Positions 50,308 through 60,382 of a stretch of 64,000 nucleotides of DNA are shown in pieces (the stretch's first letter is position 1; each line of letters starts with the position of its first letter). Below the pieces are notes generated by a model that was given only the letters and a program-made list of their open reading frames with translations, had not been told where the DNA came from and did not search any database. The stretch comes from PGYR01 sp048267165 (GTDB lineage: Bacteria; Bacteroidota; Ignavibacteria; Kapaibacteriales; UBA2268), in the NCBI GenBank assembly GCA_048267165.1, contig JBLWYD010000001.1, forward strand, positions 1 through 64,000. The letters run 5' to 3'. Position numbers and translations under genes: made by a program.

Positions 50308-53300
50308 ATGAAAACGTTACTAAAAATTATTATCGCACTACTATTTGTACCTTGTTTATCTTTCGCCCAATTAGAATATCATAATTGGATTTACGGAGAT
50401 AATATAGACCAAGACCCGGGAGAAAATCTTACTGGTATCACGTTTATGGCAGAATCTGGTGACCCTGAGTATATGAATATTCGTGTGTCTTTTGGTAGAG
50501 ATACCTCATACTATTTTAGGACAGATGAAGGAAGTGCTTGCTTATCTAATTCAGATGGAATACTTCAATATCATACCGTGCGAAATGGTTTATTAAGCTT
50601 TAAGAATGACAATATAGTTTCTGATATATATAAAGCAAATAAGGAGTTAAAGGAAGACGCTGTTATTATTGATGTCCCAAAGTTAGATGGGTCTTTTGGA
50701 GGGTCTCAATACGTAAGTCTTGTTCCTGCAGGCGGAAAAACAGTAAGAATCGCTACTAGTTCGAATTATCAACTTCAACAAGATTTAACTTTTGTCATCA
50801 TTTCATCTGAAAATAGTAAACTAAAGATTAGCGATAAAAAAGTAATAAAAAATAATTATGGCAACGAATCAATTGCTGTCATTAAAGATTTTGACACAAA
50901 TACATTTTATTTGGTCGCAAATGACAAATTAGAAAAAGTACATTATTTGTATAAATATGATGTAGCAACAGAATCATTTATTGTCAAAGATAAAATCGAT
51001 TCATTTATGGAAGTTGCAGCACGTAATGGAGAACCTATATTAATGGGGACTATTAAAGCATCTCCCAATGGAAAATTCATAGTTGTCACAAATGCAGATA
51101 GTTACAATGGTGTAGAGGTACTTAAATTTGATAGAAGTACTGAAAAATTAGAGCTAATTAAAACTTTTAATGATGATGACGCAGAGGGAAAATATATTAG
51201 GAAATACACAGGAGAATTTTCGCATGATAGCAAACATTTTTACATGGTTGGAGATAATAGTAATATAATTGTAATTACCAATTTCAGTGATGTCGATAAC
51301 TTACAGATCAAGCAAGTAGCTTATATAAATTATAATAATAATTGGAGTGATCACCGAACTCAGTTTCTATTAGGTCCAAATGGGAAAATTTATTTTTCTG
51401 ATAATGATGGTACTCAAAGCGATGGTGATAGAGACTATTTGTCGGCTATCGAAAACTCAAATGATTTAAGTAATATCAAGTTTGTAAGAGAGTCTGTTAT
51501 TTTACCTAATACTAGTTCAAATTCCTCAGGGCATAACTTCGAAGGATTCCCCAACATCCCAACATCCTACTACTTCCAAGTATCAACTCCATCAGATAGC
51601 ATTATAATATGTGAGGGTGACGAAATATACATTGAACTTGAAACCCTGAACGAACCAGAAGTAGTCGAGTATATATGGACTACAAAGAATGGTAAAAAAT
51701 ATGAAATGAAAAACTTGAAAATAGACTCGGCGACTAAATCTATGTCAGGTTTGCTCGAATTATCAATCAAATCTATTGGGTATAATTTCAAACGACAAGT
51801 ATATGTAAAAGTAAAAGGCCCAACAGTAGGGCTACGGACTAATAGAACATCAATTTGTGAAGGTGATACGAATACCATCTCCATTAGGAATCCGTATATT
51901 GAACAAGCATCTGCGAGTATATTATGGAGTAATGGTGACACTACAAGCTCTACGGTCGTTTATTCACCGGGTGAGTATTCGGTTACAGTAGTCGATTTTG
52001 ATGGATGCTCTGTTACGGAGAGTATAATAATTGATGACGCCAAGCCCGAAATAGAAATCAACCCATTATTTCCAACTATCTTTTGTGTTGGAGACAGTAC
52101 GATATTAGAGGTTACCCCTTACGATAATAACAGTATATACACTTGGTCATCGGGCGAACTAGGCAAACAAATAACTGTAAAGACAGGTGGAACATATTCT
52201 GTACGAGTACTAGAAGGAGAGAATTGTAGAGATACTGCATTCATAGATGTGAAAGTTAACGAGAACCTAGAACCTGATTTAACCGGAACAAAACTATGCT
52301 CTGGCGAATCAGCAACATTAACAGCATCACCCAACGACCCGAGTTATACCTACCTATGGAGCAATGGTGAAGAAACACCAGTAATAGTCGTAAACCAAGC
52401 TGGAACATATTCAGTGACGGTCAGCAAAGCAGGTTGCGTTGGAACAGCAGAATACACAGTAAGCGAAAGCCCAACACCAGTGTTTAATATAGAAGGTGAG
52501 AGTATTATCTGTAATAACGAAACGGCAAACCTAAGTAGTAGCGAAGACTTCGCTGAATACCTATGGTCAACGAATGAAATCACAAAAGAAATAGAAGTCA
52601 ATCAAGCTGGAACATATTCATTAACAGTAACCGATGAAAACGGATGTACGGCAACAGAATCAGTAACGGTTGATAAATATGAACTGAAATTCGACATTAG
52701 CAAAGGCAGTATAGATTTTGGGAAAGTCTATATAACAGAGAATCCTATGGATTCTGTTGTTATAATTAATACAAGTGGTGTAGATGTGGTAATGGATTTA
52801 GGTCAACCAACGATGCTATTAGATGGACAAAGTTATAAGTATAAGAAGACTTTGGAACCAAATGAATTGGGCATTTATAATGATACTCACACACTGCATG
52901 TAATAGAGCCATGCGACACAGTAATCACAATTCCTATAACAGCAAGTGTATATGCAAGAACTACTATTAGCACAGAAGATATATACACTCAAATCGGACA
53001 AACAGAGACTATACCTATTTATCTAGAATGCGAAGCTGATTTACCATCGCAAGAATACTCAATCACAACTGATATTGATAGATCTGTATTCTTCACGAAC
53101 GATAGTTATACTATAACTCAGAATCAACCAATAAATAAAACAAAGACTAACATTCATAACCTAACTGGAACAATACTATTATCAGATGATTTGGAATATG
53201 ATATTACATTCCCTAGCTACTCATTTACTAATCCTTACATAGAAGTGATTGAACAACCTGGTAAGATTTACATAGATTCTGTGTGTGTGTTTGATTTTAG

Positions 53301-53574
53301 AAGCATACAATTGGTAGACCCAACAACGCTTGACATAAACCCTAACCCAGCTAGTGAGCAGTTGAATATAGACATCACCACTGGCGTACAAGGGACAATG
53401 AAGCTAGAACTAGTGGCTACAGATGGTAGAGTTATCTACTCCGACGAATGGACACAATCAACCAAGTCGAAGCAGATGCAGATAAATACAATCAATATCC
53501 CAAGTGGATTATATCAAGTTCGATTGATTACACCTTATGATGCTATTACGAAGAGCGTAATTGTGGTGGAGTAG
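50308..53574 (+). CDS. T9SS cargo: propeller-like N-terminus with Ig/PKD-like repeats
   Basis: A 1088-residue secreted protein. Signal peptide MKTLLKIIIALLFVPCLSFAQ at the ATG 50308; an upstream in-frame extension is rejected. The first ~370 residues are a beta-rich, possibly propeller-like domain (KASPNGKFIVVTNADSYNGVEVLKFDRSTEKLELI). Then four Ig/PKD-like modules of ~80 residues recur with CxGxxxxxxxSP...YLWSNGE...VNQAGTYSVTV (residues ~560-810). The C-terminus DINPNPASEQLNIDI...IVVVE is a type A T9SS sorting domain. Modules fit adhesion or gliding-type surface proteins (inference). Confidence 0.85.
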   Translation: MKTLLKIIIALLFVPCLSFAQLEYHNWIYGDNIDQDPGENLTGITFMAESGDPEYMNIRVSFGRDTSYYFRTDEGSACLSNSDGILQYHTVRNGLLSFKNDNIVSDIYKANKELKEDAVIIDVPKLDGSFGGSQYVSLVPAGGKTVRIATSSNYQLQQDLTFVIISSENSKLKISDKKVIKNNYGNESIAVIKDFDTNTFYLVANDKLEKVHYLYKYDVATESFIVKDKIDSFMEVAARNGEPILMGTIKASPNGKFIVVTNADSYNGVEVLKFDRSTEKLELIKTFNDDDAEGKYIRKYTGEFSHDSKHFYMVGDNSNIIVITNFSDVDNLQIKQVAYINYNNNWSDHRTQFLLGPNGKIYFSDNDGTQSDGDRDYLSAIENSNDLSNIKFVRESVILPNTSSNSSGHNFEGFPNIPTSYYFQVSTPSDSIIICEGDEIYIELETLNEPEVVEYIWTTKNGKKYEMKNLKIDSATKSMSGLLELSIKSIGYNFKRQVYVKVKGPTVGLRTNRTSICEGDTNTISIRNPYIEQASASILWSNGDTTSSTVVYSPGEYSVTVVDFDGCSVTESIIIDDAKPEIEINPLFPTIFCVGDSTILEVTPYDNNSIYTWSSGELGKQITVKTGGTYSVRVLEGENCRDTAFIDVKVNENLEPDLTGTKLCSGESATLTASPNDPSYTYLWSNGEETPVIVVNQAGTYSVTVSKAGCVGTAEYTVSESPTPVFNIEGESIICNNETANLSSSEDFAEYLWSTNEITKEIEVNQAGTYSLTVTDENGCTATESVTVDKYELKFDISKGSIDFGKVYITENPMDSVVIINTSGVDVVMDLGQPTMLLDGQSYKYKKTLEPNELGIYNDTHTLHVIEPCDTVITIPITASVYARTTISTEDIYTQIGQTETIPIYLECEADLPSQEYSITTDIDRSVFFTNDSYTITQNQPINKTKTNIHNLTGTILLSDDLEYDITFPSYSFTNPYIEVIEQPGKIYIDSVCVFDFRSIQLVDPTTLDINPNPASEQLNIDITTGVQGTMKLELVATDGRVIYSDEWTQSTKSKQMQINTINIPSGLYQVRLITPYDAITKSVIVVE

Positions 53575-53722
53575 AAATTCCCCTCTTTTGAGGGGTGGAC
53601 TGCGAAGCAGGACGTGGTGTTAAATTAGAATAAATTACTATGGAATAAATCTGAGTTAAAACACACTTGTCTCGCATTGCGAGTAGTTAAACTTAGATTA
53701 ATGAAAATATAAATTTATCATC
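53575..53722. repeat. Intergenic hairpin with CCCCTC/GAGGGG
   Basis: CCCCTCTTTTGAGGGG (53581-53596) is a perfect hairpin just after the plus-strand stop, with no T run. It resembles the CCCCCTT/AAGGGGG element at about 41793. The rest is AT-rich, without a gene. Confidence 0.55.
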
Positions 53723-55471
53723 CTATTTGATAAATGTACCTCTATAAAATTCAGAATTGCTATTAATTTCTATAATATATTTTCCAGATGGTAAATCAGA
53801 AATATTCAAAGTGGTTTCTGTAGTAGATAATTCAAATATTGCCTTACCATTGATATCAAATACACTAATATTCTTAGACCCCAAAATATCAAAATTTACT
53901 TGCTCTTTTGCTGGATTGGGATATATATTTATTGGTAATGTAGCTGATTCTTTAACACTGCTTTCTGTATCTAATTTAAAAATTGATAAAAAAGAATTTG
54001 CTTTACTAACAGGTGATATTGCGTCTTCTTGATAGGCCCCTTGTGTAGTTGGCAAATCATTAGAGTTGCTTTGACCTGATATTGCTATAGTTCCATCTTC
54101 TCCTATATTGAAAGCTCTAACAGCTTCCTTATCGCTACCACCATAGTATGTACAAAATTCTAACTTAGAGAAATCTGGATTTAATTTTGCTATATAGGCG
54201 TCAGTTACTCCTTTAAAATCAGGAAAAGGGGCATTTAAAGTAGTCGGTAAATCAGTCGAGACTGTCTCACCACCAAAGAATAGATTCTGATCTTTATCAA
54301 CGAACAAACCTTCTGGGTGATCCCCAAGACTCCCTCCAAAATAAGTAGATGCAAGTAACTCTTTGCCATCATTTGAAAGTTTAAAAAGTAAACAATCTCT
54401 ATTATCTGTTGTTGGTTTTATAGCATTTTTAGTTGTTATGATATCTGTAGAACTACTACCGCAAGCAATATACGCCTGACCAAGGTGATCTACAAACAAA
54501 CCATGAGTTTCTGTAGCTTCTGTCCCTGAACCACCAAAATAAGTGCAATAAATAAGTTTTTTACCGTCGGGAGCAAATCTAGCCACGAACATATCGCCTT
54601 CTCCTCCATATTCGGTTTGAACTGCACTATCTGTTACTGGAATATCATCTGAAAGTGTTCCACCACAAACATAAACTGATTTATCTTTACCAACTCTTAT
54701 AGAAGGACCACCATTATCATCGCCTGAGCCACCTATATAACTAGCCCAGATAACTTGAGAACCATCTTGAGAGAATTTGACTACAACCATATCAGAACCA
54801 CCATTGTGAGTATTATCGTAACTTTCATCATTTATACCAATTGGTTTGCCTAATACATTATTTAAAATACCATAAACAAAACCATCATCATCAATCGCTA
54901 TATCTCGGAAAAACCCTATCCTATCTCCACCGTAATAAGTTGACCATATTATCTCAGATCCATCAGGAGAAAGTTTCGTTACGAAACCATTTTGATGACC
55001 ATATAGATTGTTTCTTTTCGTATTAGTACCAATATAAAAGTCTTTTTGCACTGCGCCTGAAGTAGTTGGGAAATCACCACCTGCTCTACCACCTACATAT
55101 ACGAATCCTTCTCTATCAACTTCGATAGCATAGCATCTATCATAATTTGGACCACCTATAAAAGTTGACCATAACAATTCACCAGCGGGTGAAAATTTAG
55201 ATACGAAAGCCATCATTGGTCCACCATTACCCACTAGTGATGAGCCCTCATTATTGTATTGAGTCATATAGGCTCCCATCGTTACAGGGAAGTCTAAGGA
55301 TTGAGTTCCACCAGTTATATATATATTACCATCTTTGTCGACTGTTAAATCACGAGCTTGTTCAAAGCCGCTTCCACCAAGATATGTAGAATAAAAATGA
55401 GAATAATTTTGAGATTGAGAAATCAATGGAACTGTAATAATGAATGTTATTAATAGTATAATAGTTTTCAT
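53723..55471 (-). CDS. T9SS cargo: SBBP beta-propeller protein
   Basis: A 582-residue secreted protein. Signal peptide MKTIILLITFIITVPLISQ. About eight SBBP repeats follow (YSTYLGGSGFEQARDLTVDKDGNIYITGGT, WSTFIGG..., YCTYFGGSGTEATETH), each ~50-60 residues. The end (IYPNPAKEQVNFDI...RGTFIK) is a type A T9SS sorting domain. Unlike the SBBP protein at 29770 it lacks the lectin domain. An inverted TTTGACAT (55491)/ATGTCAAA (55520) repeat lies upstream of its start. Confidence 0.88.
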   Translation of the reverse strand: MKTIILLITFIITVPLISQSQNYSHFYSTYLGGSGFEQARDLTVDKDGNIYITGGTQSLDFPVTMGAYMTQYNNEGSSLVGNGGPMMAFVSKFSPAGELLWSTFIGGPNYDRCYAIEVDREGFVYVGGRAGGDFPTTSGAVQKDFYIGTNTKRNNLYGHQNGFVTKLSPDGSEIIWSTYYGGDRIGFFRDIAIDDDGFVYGILNNVLGKPIGINDESYDNTHNGGSDMVVVKFSQDGSQVIWASYIGGSGDDNGGPSIRVGKDKSVYVCGGTLSDDIPVTDSAVQTEYGGEGDMFVARFAPDGKKLIYCTYFGGSGTEATETHGLFVDHLGQAYIACGSSSTDIITTKNAIKPTTDNRDCLLFKLSNDGKELLASTYFGGSLGDHPEGLFVDKDQNLFFGGETVSTDLPTTLNAPFPDFKGVTDAYIAKLNPDFSKLEFCTYYGGSDKEAVRAFNIGEDGTIAISGQSNSNDLPTTQGAYQEDAISPVSKANSFLSIFKLDTESSVKESATLPINIYPNPAKEQVNFDILGSKNISVFDINGKAIFELSTTETTLNISDLPSGKYIIEINSNSEFYRGTFIK

Positions 55472-55628
55472 ACTTGTTTTGACTAATTAGTTTGACATAC
55501 TTTGAGTATTAACAAACTAATGTCAAATTGGTTACATTGTGTTATTATTTTAGAGAAACAATCTTGTTAAATTGCTCTTTTCATCCTAAATATAATCTTC
55601 GTTATACTTAGATTGACAGGTGTATTAG

Positions 55629-57083
55629 TCATTCCTTCCAGAATGTACCTACATTTTCAGTTCTTATGAGAGAAGATTCCACTATCAGCAATGCAGTATT
55701 GAGCATAGCTCTATAGCGTAATTTCTGATAATTTATGTAGATGTTATTTGATAAACTATCTAGCTCATTGGTTATATAGTTTCGTAATTCATTCAGCGAT
55801 GAATCTGTCCGAACTATACCGCATTTCTCCCACATCATAGCTCGGAGCGAGTCAATACTATTAACGTAATTGCTTCCATTTTCTAATGTATATTGACTTT
55901 GTTTTCGGGACTCTAGTATTTCCCAATCCGATTTAAGCAAATCAATAGTAAGCAGATATGGAACAGTTAGCGCTTCAGTTAGTGAGTTGGAGGCTAGTCT
56001 ATTGGCACCGTGTAAACCAGTGTCAGCAGTCTCGCCAATAGCATATAAATTCTTGATATTTGTTTTGCCTTGTACATCGGTAGCTATTCCTCCGCACATA
56101 TAGTGGGCTACGGGCTTTATGGGGATAGTTGTAGTACTTATGTCTATACCGAAAGATAGTAAACTACTTCGTACATAAGCAAATTGGTTTAATACAGTCT
56201 CGGGTATTTCGGTACAATCAAGGTAGTAATCTTCCCCATATTGCATTCTTTCAAAAAGTAGTCGCGATAGTTTATCTCTTGTCAGTAGCTCTATACCATC
56301 AAGTTTTTGCCAAGAGTTATCTATTATCACAGCTCCTTCGCCCCTCAATGCTTCCGATATTAGCATCGTCTTTTTATCGCTTACGTAAGCCGTGGGGTGG
56401 AATTGGATGAACTCCATATTCGTAATTACTGCACCTATTTCTTCGGCAAGTGCTACACCACTACCTATGGATTGCGATGAGTTACTAGTGTATTCGTATA
56501 GTGCACCAGCTCCACCAGTAGCTAATATTATTTTAGCGGCATAGATGGTTTTTACTTTATTCGTGAGGGTATTATATACTTCTGCTCCTATGCAAGAGTA
56601 TCCTTCTTTCAGCAGCTTAAAGCAGTAGCTATCTTGTAGTACTTTTACTCGCTTATTTGCATTCACTTTTTGTATTAGAAAATCGGAAATATGCTTACCC
56701 GAAGTATCCGAGTGATAGAGGATTCGCCTCTCAGAATGTCCGCCTTCCCGTCGCTTTAGTAGTTCGCCTTTATCATCGAACTCAAAGTTTAGTCCTGCGT
56801 TTATAATACTACGAATTGATTTTTCGGCCTCGCTGAGTATTGTAGTAGTGCTTGATTGATTGTTAATTATTCCGCAACTAATTGTGTCAGCAATGTGTTT
56901 GCTTTTGTTAGTATCGTTGCCGAATTCTACGGCTATTCCGCCTTGTGCCAGATATGAGTTTGTGTGGGTAGTTGGCTGTTCCGAAAGAACTATTATATCT
57001 TTTTCAATCCCTAGTTCTGTCAAGTGATAGATTAGTGATAATGCGGCAATGCCATTGCCAATTATTAGAATGTCTGTATGCAT
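55629..57083 (-). CDS. nadB: L-aspartate oxidase
   Basis: Oxidises L-aspartate to iminoaspartate, the first step of de novo NAD synthesis. FAD-binding loop TDILIIGNGIAALSLIYHL at the start; SYLAQGGIAVEF near residue 48; GHSERRILYHSDTSGKHIS near 115; QFHPTAYVSD; RGEGAVIID; HYMCGGIATD near 345; and LASNSLTEAL near 382. All are NadB signatures, as opposed to SdhA. The start is ATG 57083, since the in-frame extension upstream overlaps nadA and is unlike the family. It begins 2 bp after the nadA stop, so they form an operon. Confidence 0.94.
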   Translation of the reverse strand: MHTDILIIGNGIAALSLIYHLTELGIEKDIIVLSEQPTTHTNSYLAQGGIAVEFGNDTNKSKHIADTISCGIINNQSSTTTILSEAEKSIRSIINAGLNFEFDDKGELLKRREGGHSERRILYHSDTSGKHISDFLIQKVNANKRVKVLQDSYCFKLLKEGYSCIGAEVYNTLTNKVKTIYAAKIILATGGAGALYEYTSNSSQSIGSGVALAEEIGAVITNMEFIQFHPTAYVSDKKTMLISEALRGEGAVIIDNSWQKLDGIELLTRDKLSRLLFERMQYGEDYYLDCTEIPETVLNQFAYVRSSLLSFGIDISTTTIPIKPVAHYMCGGIATDVQGKTNIKNLYAIGETADTGLHGANRLASNSLTEALTVPYLLTIDLLKSDWEILESRKQSQYTLENGSNYVNSIDSLRAMMWEKCGIVRTDSSLNELRNYITNELDSLSNNIYINYQKLRYRAMLNTALLIVESSLIRTENVGTFWKE

Positions 57084-57085
57084 TC

Positions 57086-58012
57086 TTAGTTCATGTTTAT
57101 CATTTTTTCTAAAGGTATAAGGGCTTTTCGGGCTAGTTCCGGCTCTACAATTATCTCGTGTTTCTCTTCTACTATCGAAGTGTAGAGATTTTCTAGAGTA
57201 ATAGTTTTCATAAATGCACATTCGCTACAAGCGCAAGTATTATTCTCATTAACGGGTGCTGGAATGAATGTTTTATTCGGAGCCACTAGCTTCATCTTGT
57301 CGAGTATCCCTACTTCCGTAGCTACTATAAACTTCTCTGATTTATCATTAACTACGAAGTTCAATAGTGCTGAGGTTGAGCCAATGAAATCGGCTACGTC
57401 CAATATTATTGGGTCTGATTCTGGATGTGCTATTATCTTAGCGTCCATATTCGCGAGTTTCAGATTTGTTATTTTCTCCATTGAGAAAGCTTCGTGTACG
57501 GTGCATACGCCGTCCCATAATAGCATATTCCTATTAGTCACTTTGTTCAGGTAATGACCGAGGTTTCTATCGGGTGCGAATATAATTGGTCTTGATTTGG
57601 GAATACTTTCTATAACTTTTAGAGCATTGCTCGAAGTACATATATAATCGCTCATAGCTTTTATCTCTGAGCTTGTATTCACATAGCTTACTACCAGATG
57701 GTCGGGGTTTTGCTCTTTGAATTTGGCAAACTCGTCAGGTGGACAAGAGTCCGCTAGTGAGCAACCGGCTTCCAAACTAGGAAGCAATACTTTTCTTTCG
57801 GGGTTAAGGATTTTGGCAGTTTCAGCCATAAATTTAACACCGGCGAATACGATTATATCATGCTTAGTTTGCTGTGCTTTTCTTGCTAACTCCAAACTAT
57901 CGCCCAAGAAGTGTGCTATTTCTTGGATTTCCTTTCGTTGATAGTAATGAGCCAGAAGAATCGCATTTTTTTGCTTCAAAGTGTGTCTTATTCTATCTTG
58001 GAGTGTTTGCAT
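57086..58012 (-). CDS. nadA: Quinolinate synthase
   Basis: Condenses iminoaspartate with dihydroxyacetone phosphate to quinolinate with a [4Fe-4S] cluster. Seen: LLAHYYQRKEIQEIAHFLGDSLELA, EAGCSLADSCPPDEF (first Cys, ~residue 84), TSSEIKAMSDYICTSSNA (second Cys, ~127), FAPDRNLGHYL, HPESDP near 197, and NNTCACSECAFMKT (third ligand, ~260). Length 308 is typical. First gene of the nadA-nadB pair; nadC is not in the window. Confidence 0.95.
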   Translation of the reverse strand: MQTLQDRIRHTLKQKNAILLAHYYQRKEIQEIAHFLGDSLELARKAQQTKHDIIVFAGVKFMAETAKILNPERKVLLPSLEAGCSLADSCPPDEFAKFKEQNPDHLVVSYVNTSSEIKAMSDYICTSSNALKVIESIPKSRPIIFAPDRNLGHYLNKVTNRNMLLWDGVCTVHEAFSMEKITNLKLANMDAKIIAHPESDPIILDVADFIGSTSALLNFVVNDKSEKFIVATEVGILDKMKLVAPNKTFIPAPVNENNTCACSECAFMKTITLENLYTSIVEEKHEIIVEPELARKALIPLEKMINMN

Positions 58013-58057
58013 TCTTCACATTTCTATAATTGTATTGCCGATGTAAATAATCTTATA

Positions 58058-58759
58058 TTATACTAACTCTTCTTCCATCATTATAGATTTAGGGAACAAT
58101 ATATTATTTTCCAAATGAATATGTTGCTCTAAATCATCATTGAATTCTTTCAATTTGTAGTATGTAAGTTTGTACGTGTTACAAGCGTCTGCCGGAGGAG
58201 TATAGTCATTAGTTAGCTCACGAATTCTCATGAATCTATCGCCTTCTTGAGTATGCTCTGATTCCATCATCTCTATCGGATATTTCACAGATGCTTTCGG
58301 GTCCAATTCTTTTATTGTTCCAGCTTCCAAAGCCTTAATCAATGGGAATAATATGTTTTCTTCTTTTTTCATGTGTGATTGCAGTTCATTCACAGATGCG
58401 TAGAACAAATCTCCAACTTCGTTTAGCTCAGGGTGTTTGTCGCCGTGAACTCTTATTACTTTGTCTAGTATTGGGTCTATGAACTCTGAACTTTCTCTAA
58501 CATAAGTGTGGTGTTTCACAGCTATATAGTCAGCTAACTCAGTCAAGCACATTTTACCAAATTTGTCTTCTATTGGTTCTTTACCAGCTAGATGTGCCTC
58601 TACTTGTGCCATTACTTCAGCTGGGTCTAAACCCTTCTTTGAACAAGCTCTTTCTAATGTAAGACCACCTGCACAACAAAAATCAATGTTTAATTTTTTG
58701 AATACTTCCGCTGCACGGATGTCACCCGCAACGATTTCGCCTACTTTTGGATAAGTCAT
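58058..58759 (-). CDS. ric: Iron-sulfur cluster repair di-iron protein (RIC/ScdA/YtfE)
   Basis: Repairs Fe-S clusters damaged by nitric oxide or peroxide. The N-terminal DUF542 part holds LNIDFCCAGGLTLERAC (the CC motif), and the hemerythrin-like domain carries the di-iron ligands KHHTYVRE, HGDKHPELNEV, HMKKEENILFP, ESEHTQEGDRFMRIRE and HIHLENNILFPK. Length 233 is normal. It is near nadA, whose 4Fe-4S cluster is oxygen-sensitive, but they are 45 bp apart with separate leaders possible. Confidence 0.94.
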   Translation of the reverse strand: MTYPKVGEIVAGDIRAAEVFKKLNIDFCCAGGLTLERACSKKGLDPAEVMAQVEAHLAGKEPIEDKFGKMCLTELADYIAVKHHTYVRESSEFIDPILDKVIRVHGDKHPELNEVGDLFYASVNELQSHMKKEENILFPLIKALEAGTIKELDPKASVKYPIEMMESEHTQEGDRFMRIRELTNDYTPPADACNTYKLTYYKLKEFNDDLEQHIHLENNILFPKSIMMEEELV

Positions 58760-58883
58760 TTTTATAAACTCTCTTTAAATAATTCAATTTTGGAAATGCA
58801 ATTTAGCAAATCTTTAGATATAAGACTATTTTATCCTTATTTATTGTAAACTTTTTTTACTTTTTTTTCACTTTATTATTTCC

Positions 58884-58891
58884 TATCTTTG
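58884..58891 (+). promoter_or_regulatory. Bacteroidota -7 box before the permease
   Basis: TATCTTTG matches TAnnTTTG, 24 bp before the ATG at 58916. A -33 box at the normal spacing was not clear. Confidence 0.5.
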
Positions 58892-58915
58892 AATTGACTC
58901 CAATCAAAGGAATTC

Positions 58916-60370
58916 ATGGAAGAAAATAACTCCCCCAAACGTGGACTATTACCAACGCTAGGACTATATACTACTTTAGCCGTAGTTATAGGGGCAGTGA
59001 TAGGTTCAGGTATTTTCAAAAAGCCAGCAGTAATGGCAGAAGTCACCGGCTCACCTGAGCTGATGCTCTTCGTATGGGTGTTAGCAGGTGTATTGACACT
59101 ATTCGGGGCACTATCCAATGCAGAAGTAGCATCTATGATACCCGAAACGGGTGGACAATATGTTTACTTCGATAAGATGTACGGTAAGTTCATTGCCTTT
59201 ATGTACGGATGGGCATTGCTAGCAGTTATACAAACGGGCTCAATAGCTTCAATAGCTTATGTATTCGCAGAGTATTCCCAGGAGTTCTCGGCACTCATTC
59301 TCCCAAGATTTTCAACAGATATAGAACAAAGCGTCACTTTTACAATCCCTTTTATAGGCAAATTTTATCCCCTCGCTGATATAGGCGTGAAGGCGATAAC
59401 GATTGGGGTTATACTCTTTCTCAGCTTTGTGAACTACTTAGGAGTGCGATTCGGTGGTCAAATATCGGTTATCTTCACTGTAGCTAAAGTATTAGCAATC
59501 CTAGTATTAGTCGGTTTCGGCTTTGCATATAGCGATGGTTCTGTGGCTAATTTAACTACGGATGCGGTGAGTTTCTCATCCGATTCTAAGATTATGTTTG
59601 CAGGAATAGTAGGCGCACTTTCCGCTGCATTCTGGTCTTATGATGGATGGAACAATATAACCTACATAGCTGGTGAAGTTAAAAAACCAATGATAAATAT
59701 TCCAAAATCTTTGATAATTGGTACACTAGTAATCATTGGGGTTTACCTACTGATTAACGTTGCTTTCCTATACGTTATTCCTATCGAGCAAATGGCTGGT
59801 AGTAGCAGAATAGCAGCCGATGTAGCTAATGTAGCTATGGGGCCAATTGGGGCTATGTTTGTAGCTGCAGCAGTTATGGCATCCACTTTCGGTACAACTA
59901 ATGGAACTATAATGGTTAGCTCTAGAGTTTACTATGCAATGTCTCAAAAAGGTCTTTTCTTCAAAAACATTGGCAAAAGCCATGACAAATTTTCAACTCC
60001 CGGTAATGCACTGATATTGCAGGCCGTATGGTCATGTATATTAGTAATGTCCGGAACATTCGATCAACTGACGGATATGCTTATATTCGTAAGTTGGATT
60101 TTCTACGCTGGTGGTGCTTACGGAGTATTCATACTTCGTAAAAAAATGCCTGATACTCCAAGACCATACAAGGTGTGGGGTTACCCTTATGTACCTGCAA
60201 TTTTCGTAATAGTGGCTACAATATATGTGATAGCTACCCTTTATACAGATATAGAAAGTTATATAAATGGCGATTCGGAAATAATTCGTTCAGTATTTGG
60301 ATTATTTTTATTATCTTTAGGTATTCCGTTTTATTTATATTTCAATAAGAAAAATTATTCTAACAACTAA
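58916..60370 (+). CDS. APC-family amino-acid permease
   Basis: A 484-residue 12-span transporter: TLAVVIGAVIGSGIFKKP (GSGIF signature of the first span), NAEVASMIPETGGQYVYFDKMYG near residue 67, SAAFWSYDGWNNITYIAGEVKKP near 240. The last spans are followed by a short cytosolic end. The pattern is closest to the LAT-like/serine-threonine exchanger branch; substrate not decided. A -7 promoter box lies just upstream, and the YciO-type gene starts 12 bp after its stop. Confidence 0.9.
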   Translation: MEENNSPKRGLLPTLGLYTTLAVVIGAVIGSGIFKKPAVMAEVTGSPELMLFVWVLAGVLTLFGALSNAEVASMIPETGGQYVYFDKMYGKFIAFMYGWALLAVIQTGSIASIAYVFAEYSQEFSALILPRFSTDIEQSVTFTIPFIGKFYPLADIGVKAITIGVILFLSFVNYLGVRFGGQISVIFTVAKVLAILVLVGFGFAYSDGSVANLTTDAVSFSSDSKIMFAGIVGALSAAFWSYDGWNNITYIAGEVKKPMINIPKSLIIGTLVIIGVYLLINVAFLYVIPIEQMAGSSRIAADVANVAMGPIGAMFVAAAVMASTFGTTNGTIMVSSRVYYAMSQKGLFFKNIGKSHDKFSTPGNALILQAVWSCILVMSGTFDQLTDMLIFVSWIFYAGGAYGVFILRKKMPDTPRPYKVWGYPYVPAIFVIVATIYVIATLYTDIESYINGDSEIIRSVFGLFLLSLGIPFYLYFNKKNYSNN

Positions 60371-60382
60371 TTTGGAGGTCAA

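Noticed and set aside
55629..57221. nadB with a 46-residue N-terminal extension
   Set aside because: The extension overlaps nadA and does not resemble the family; the FAD-binding loop starts right after ATG 57083.
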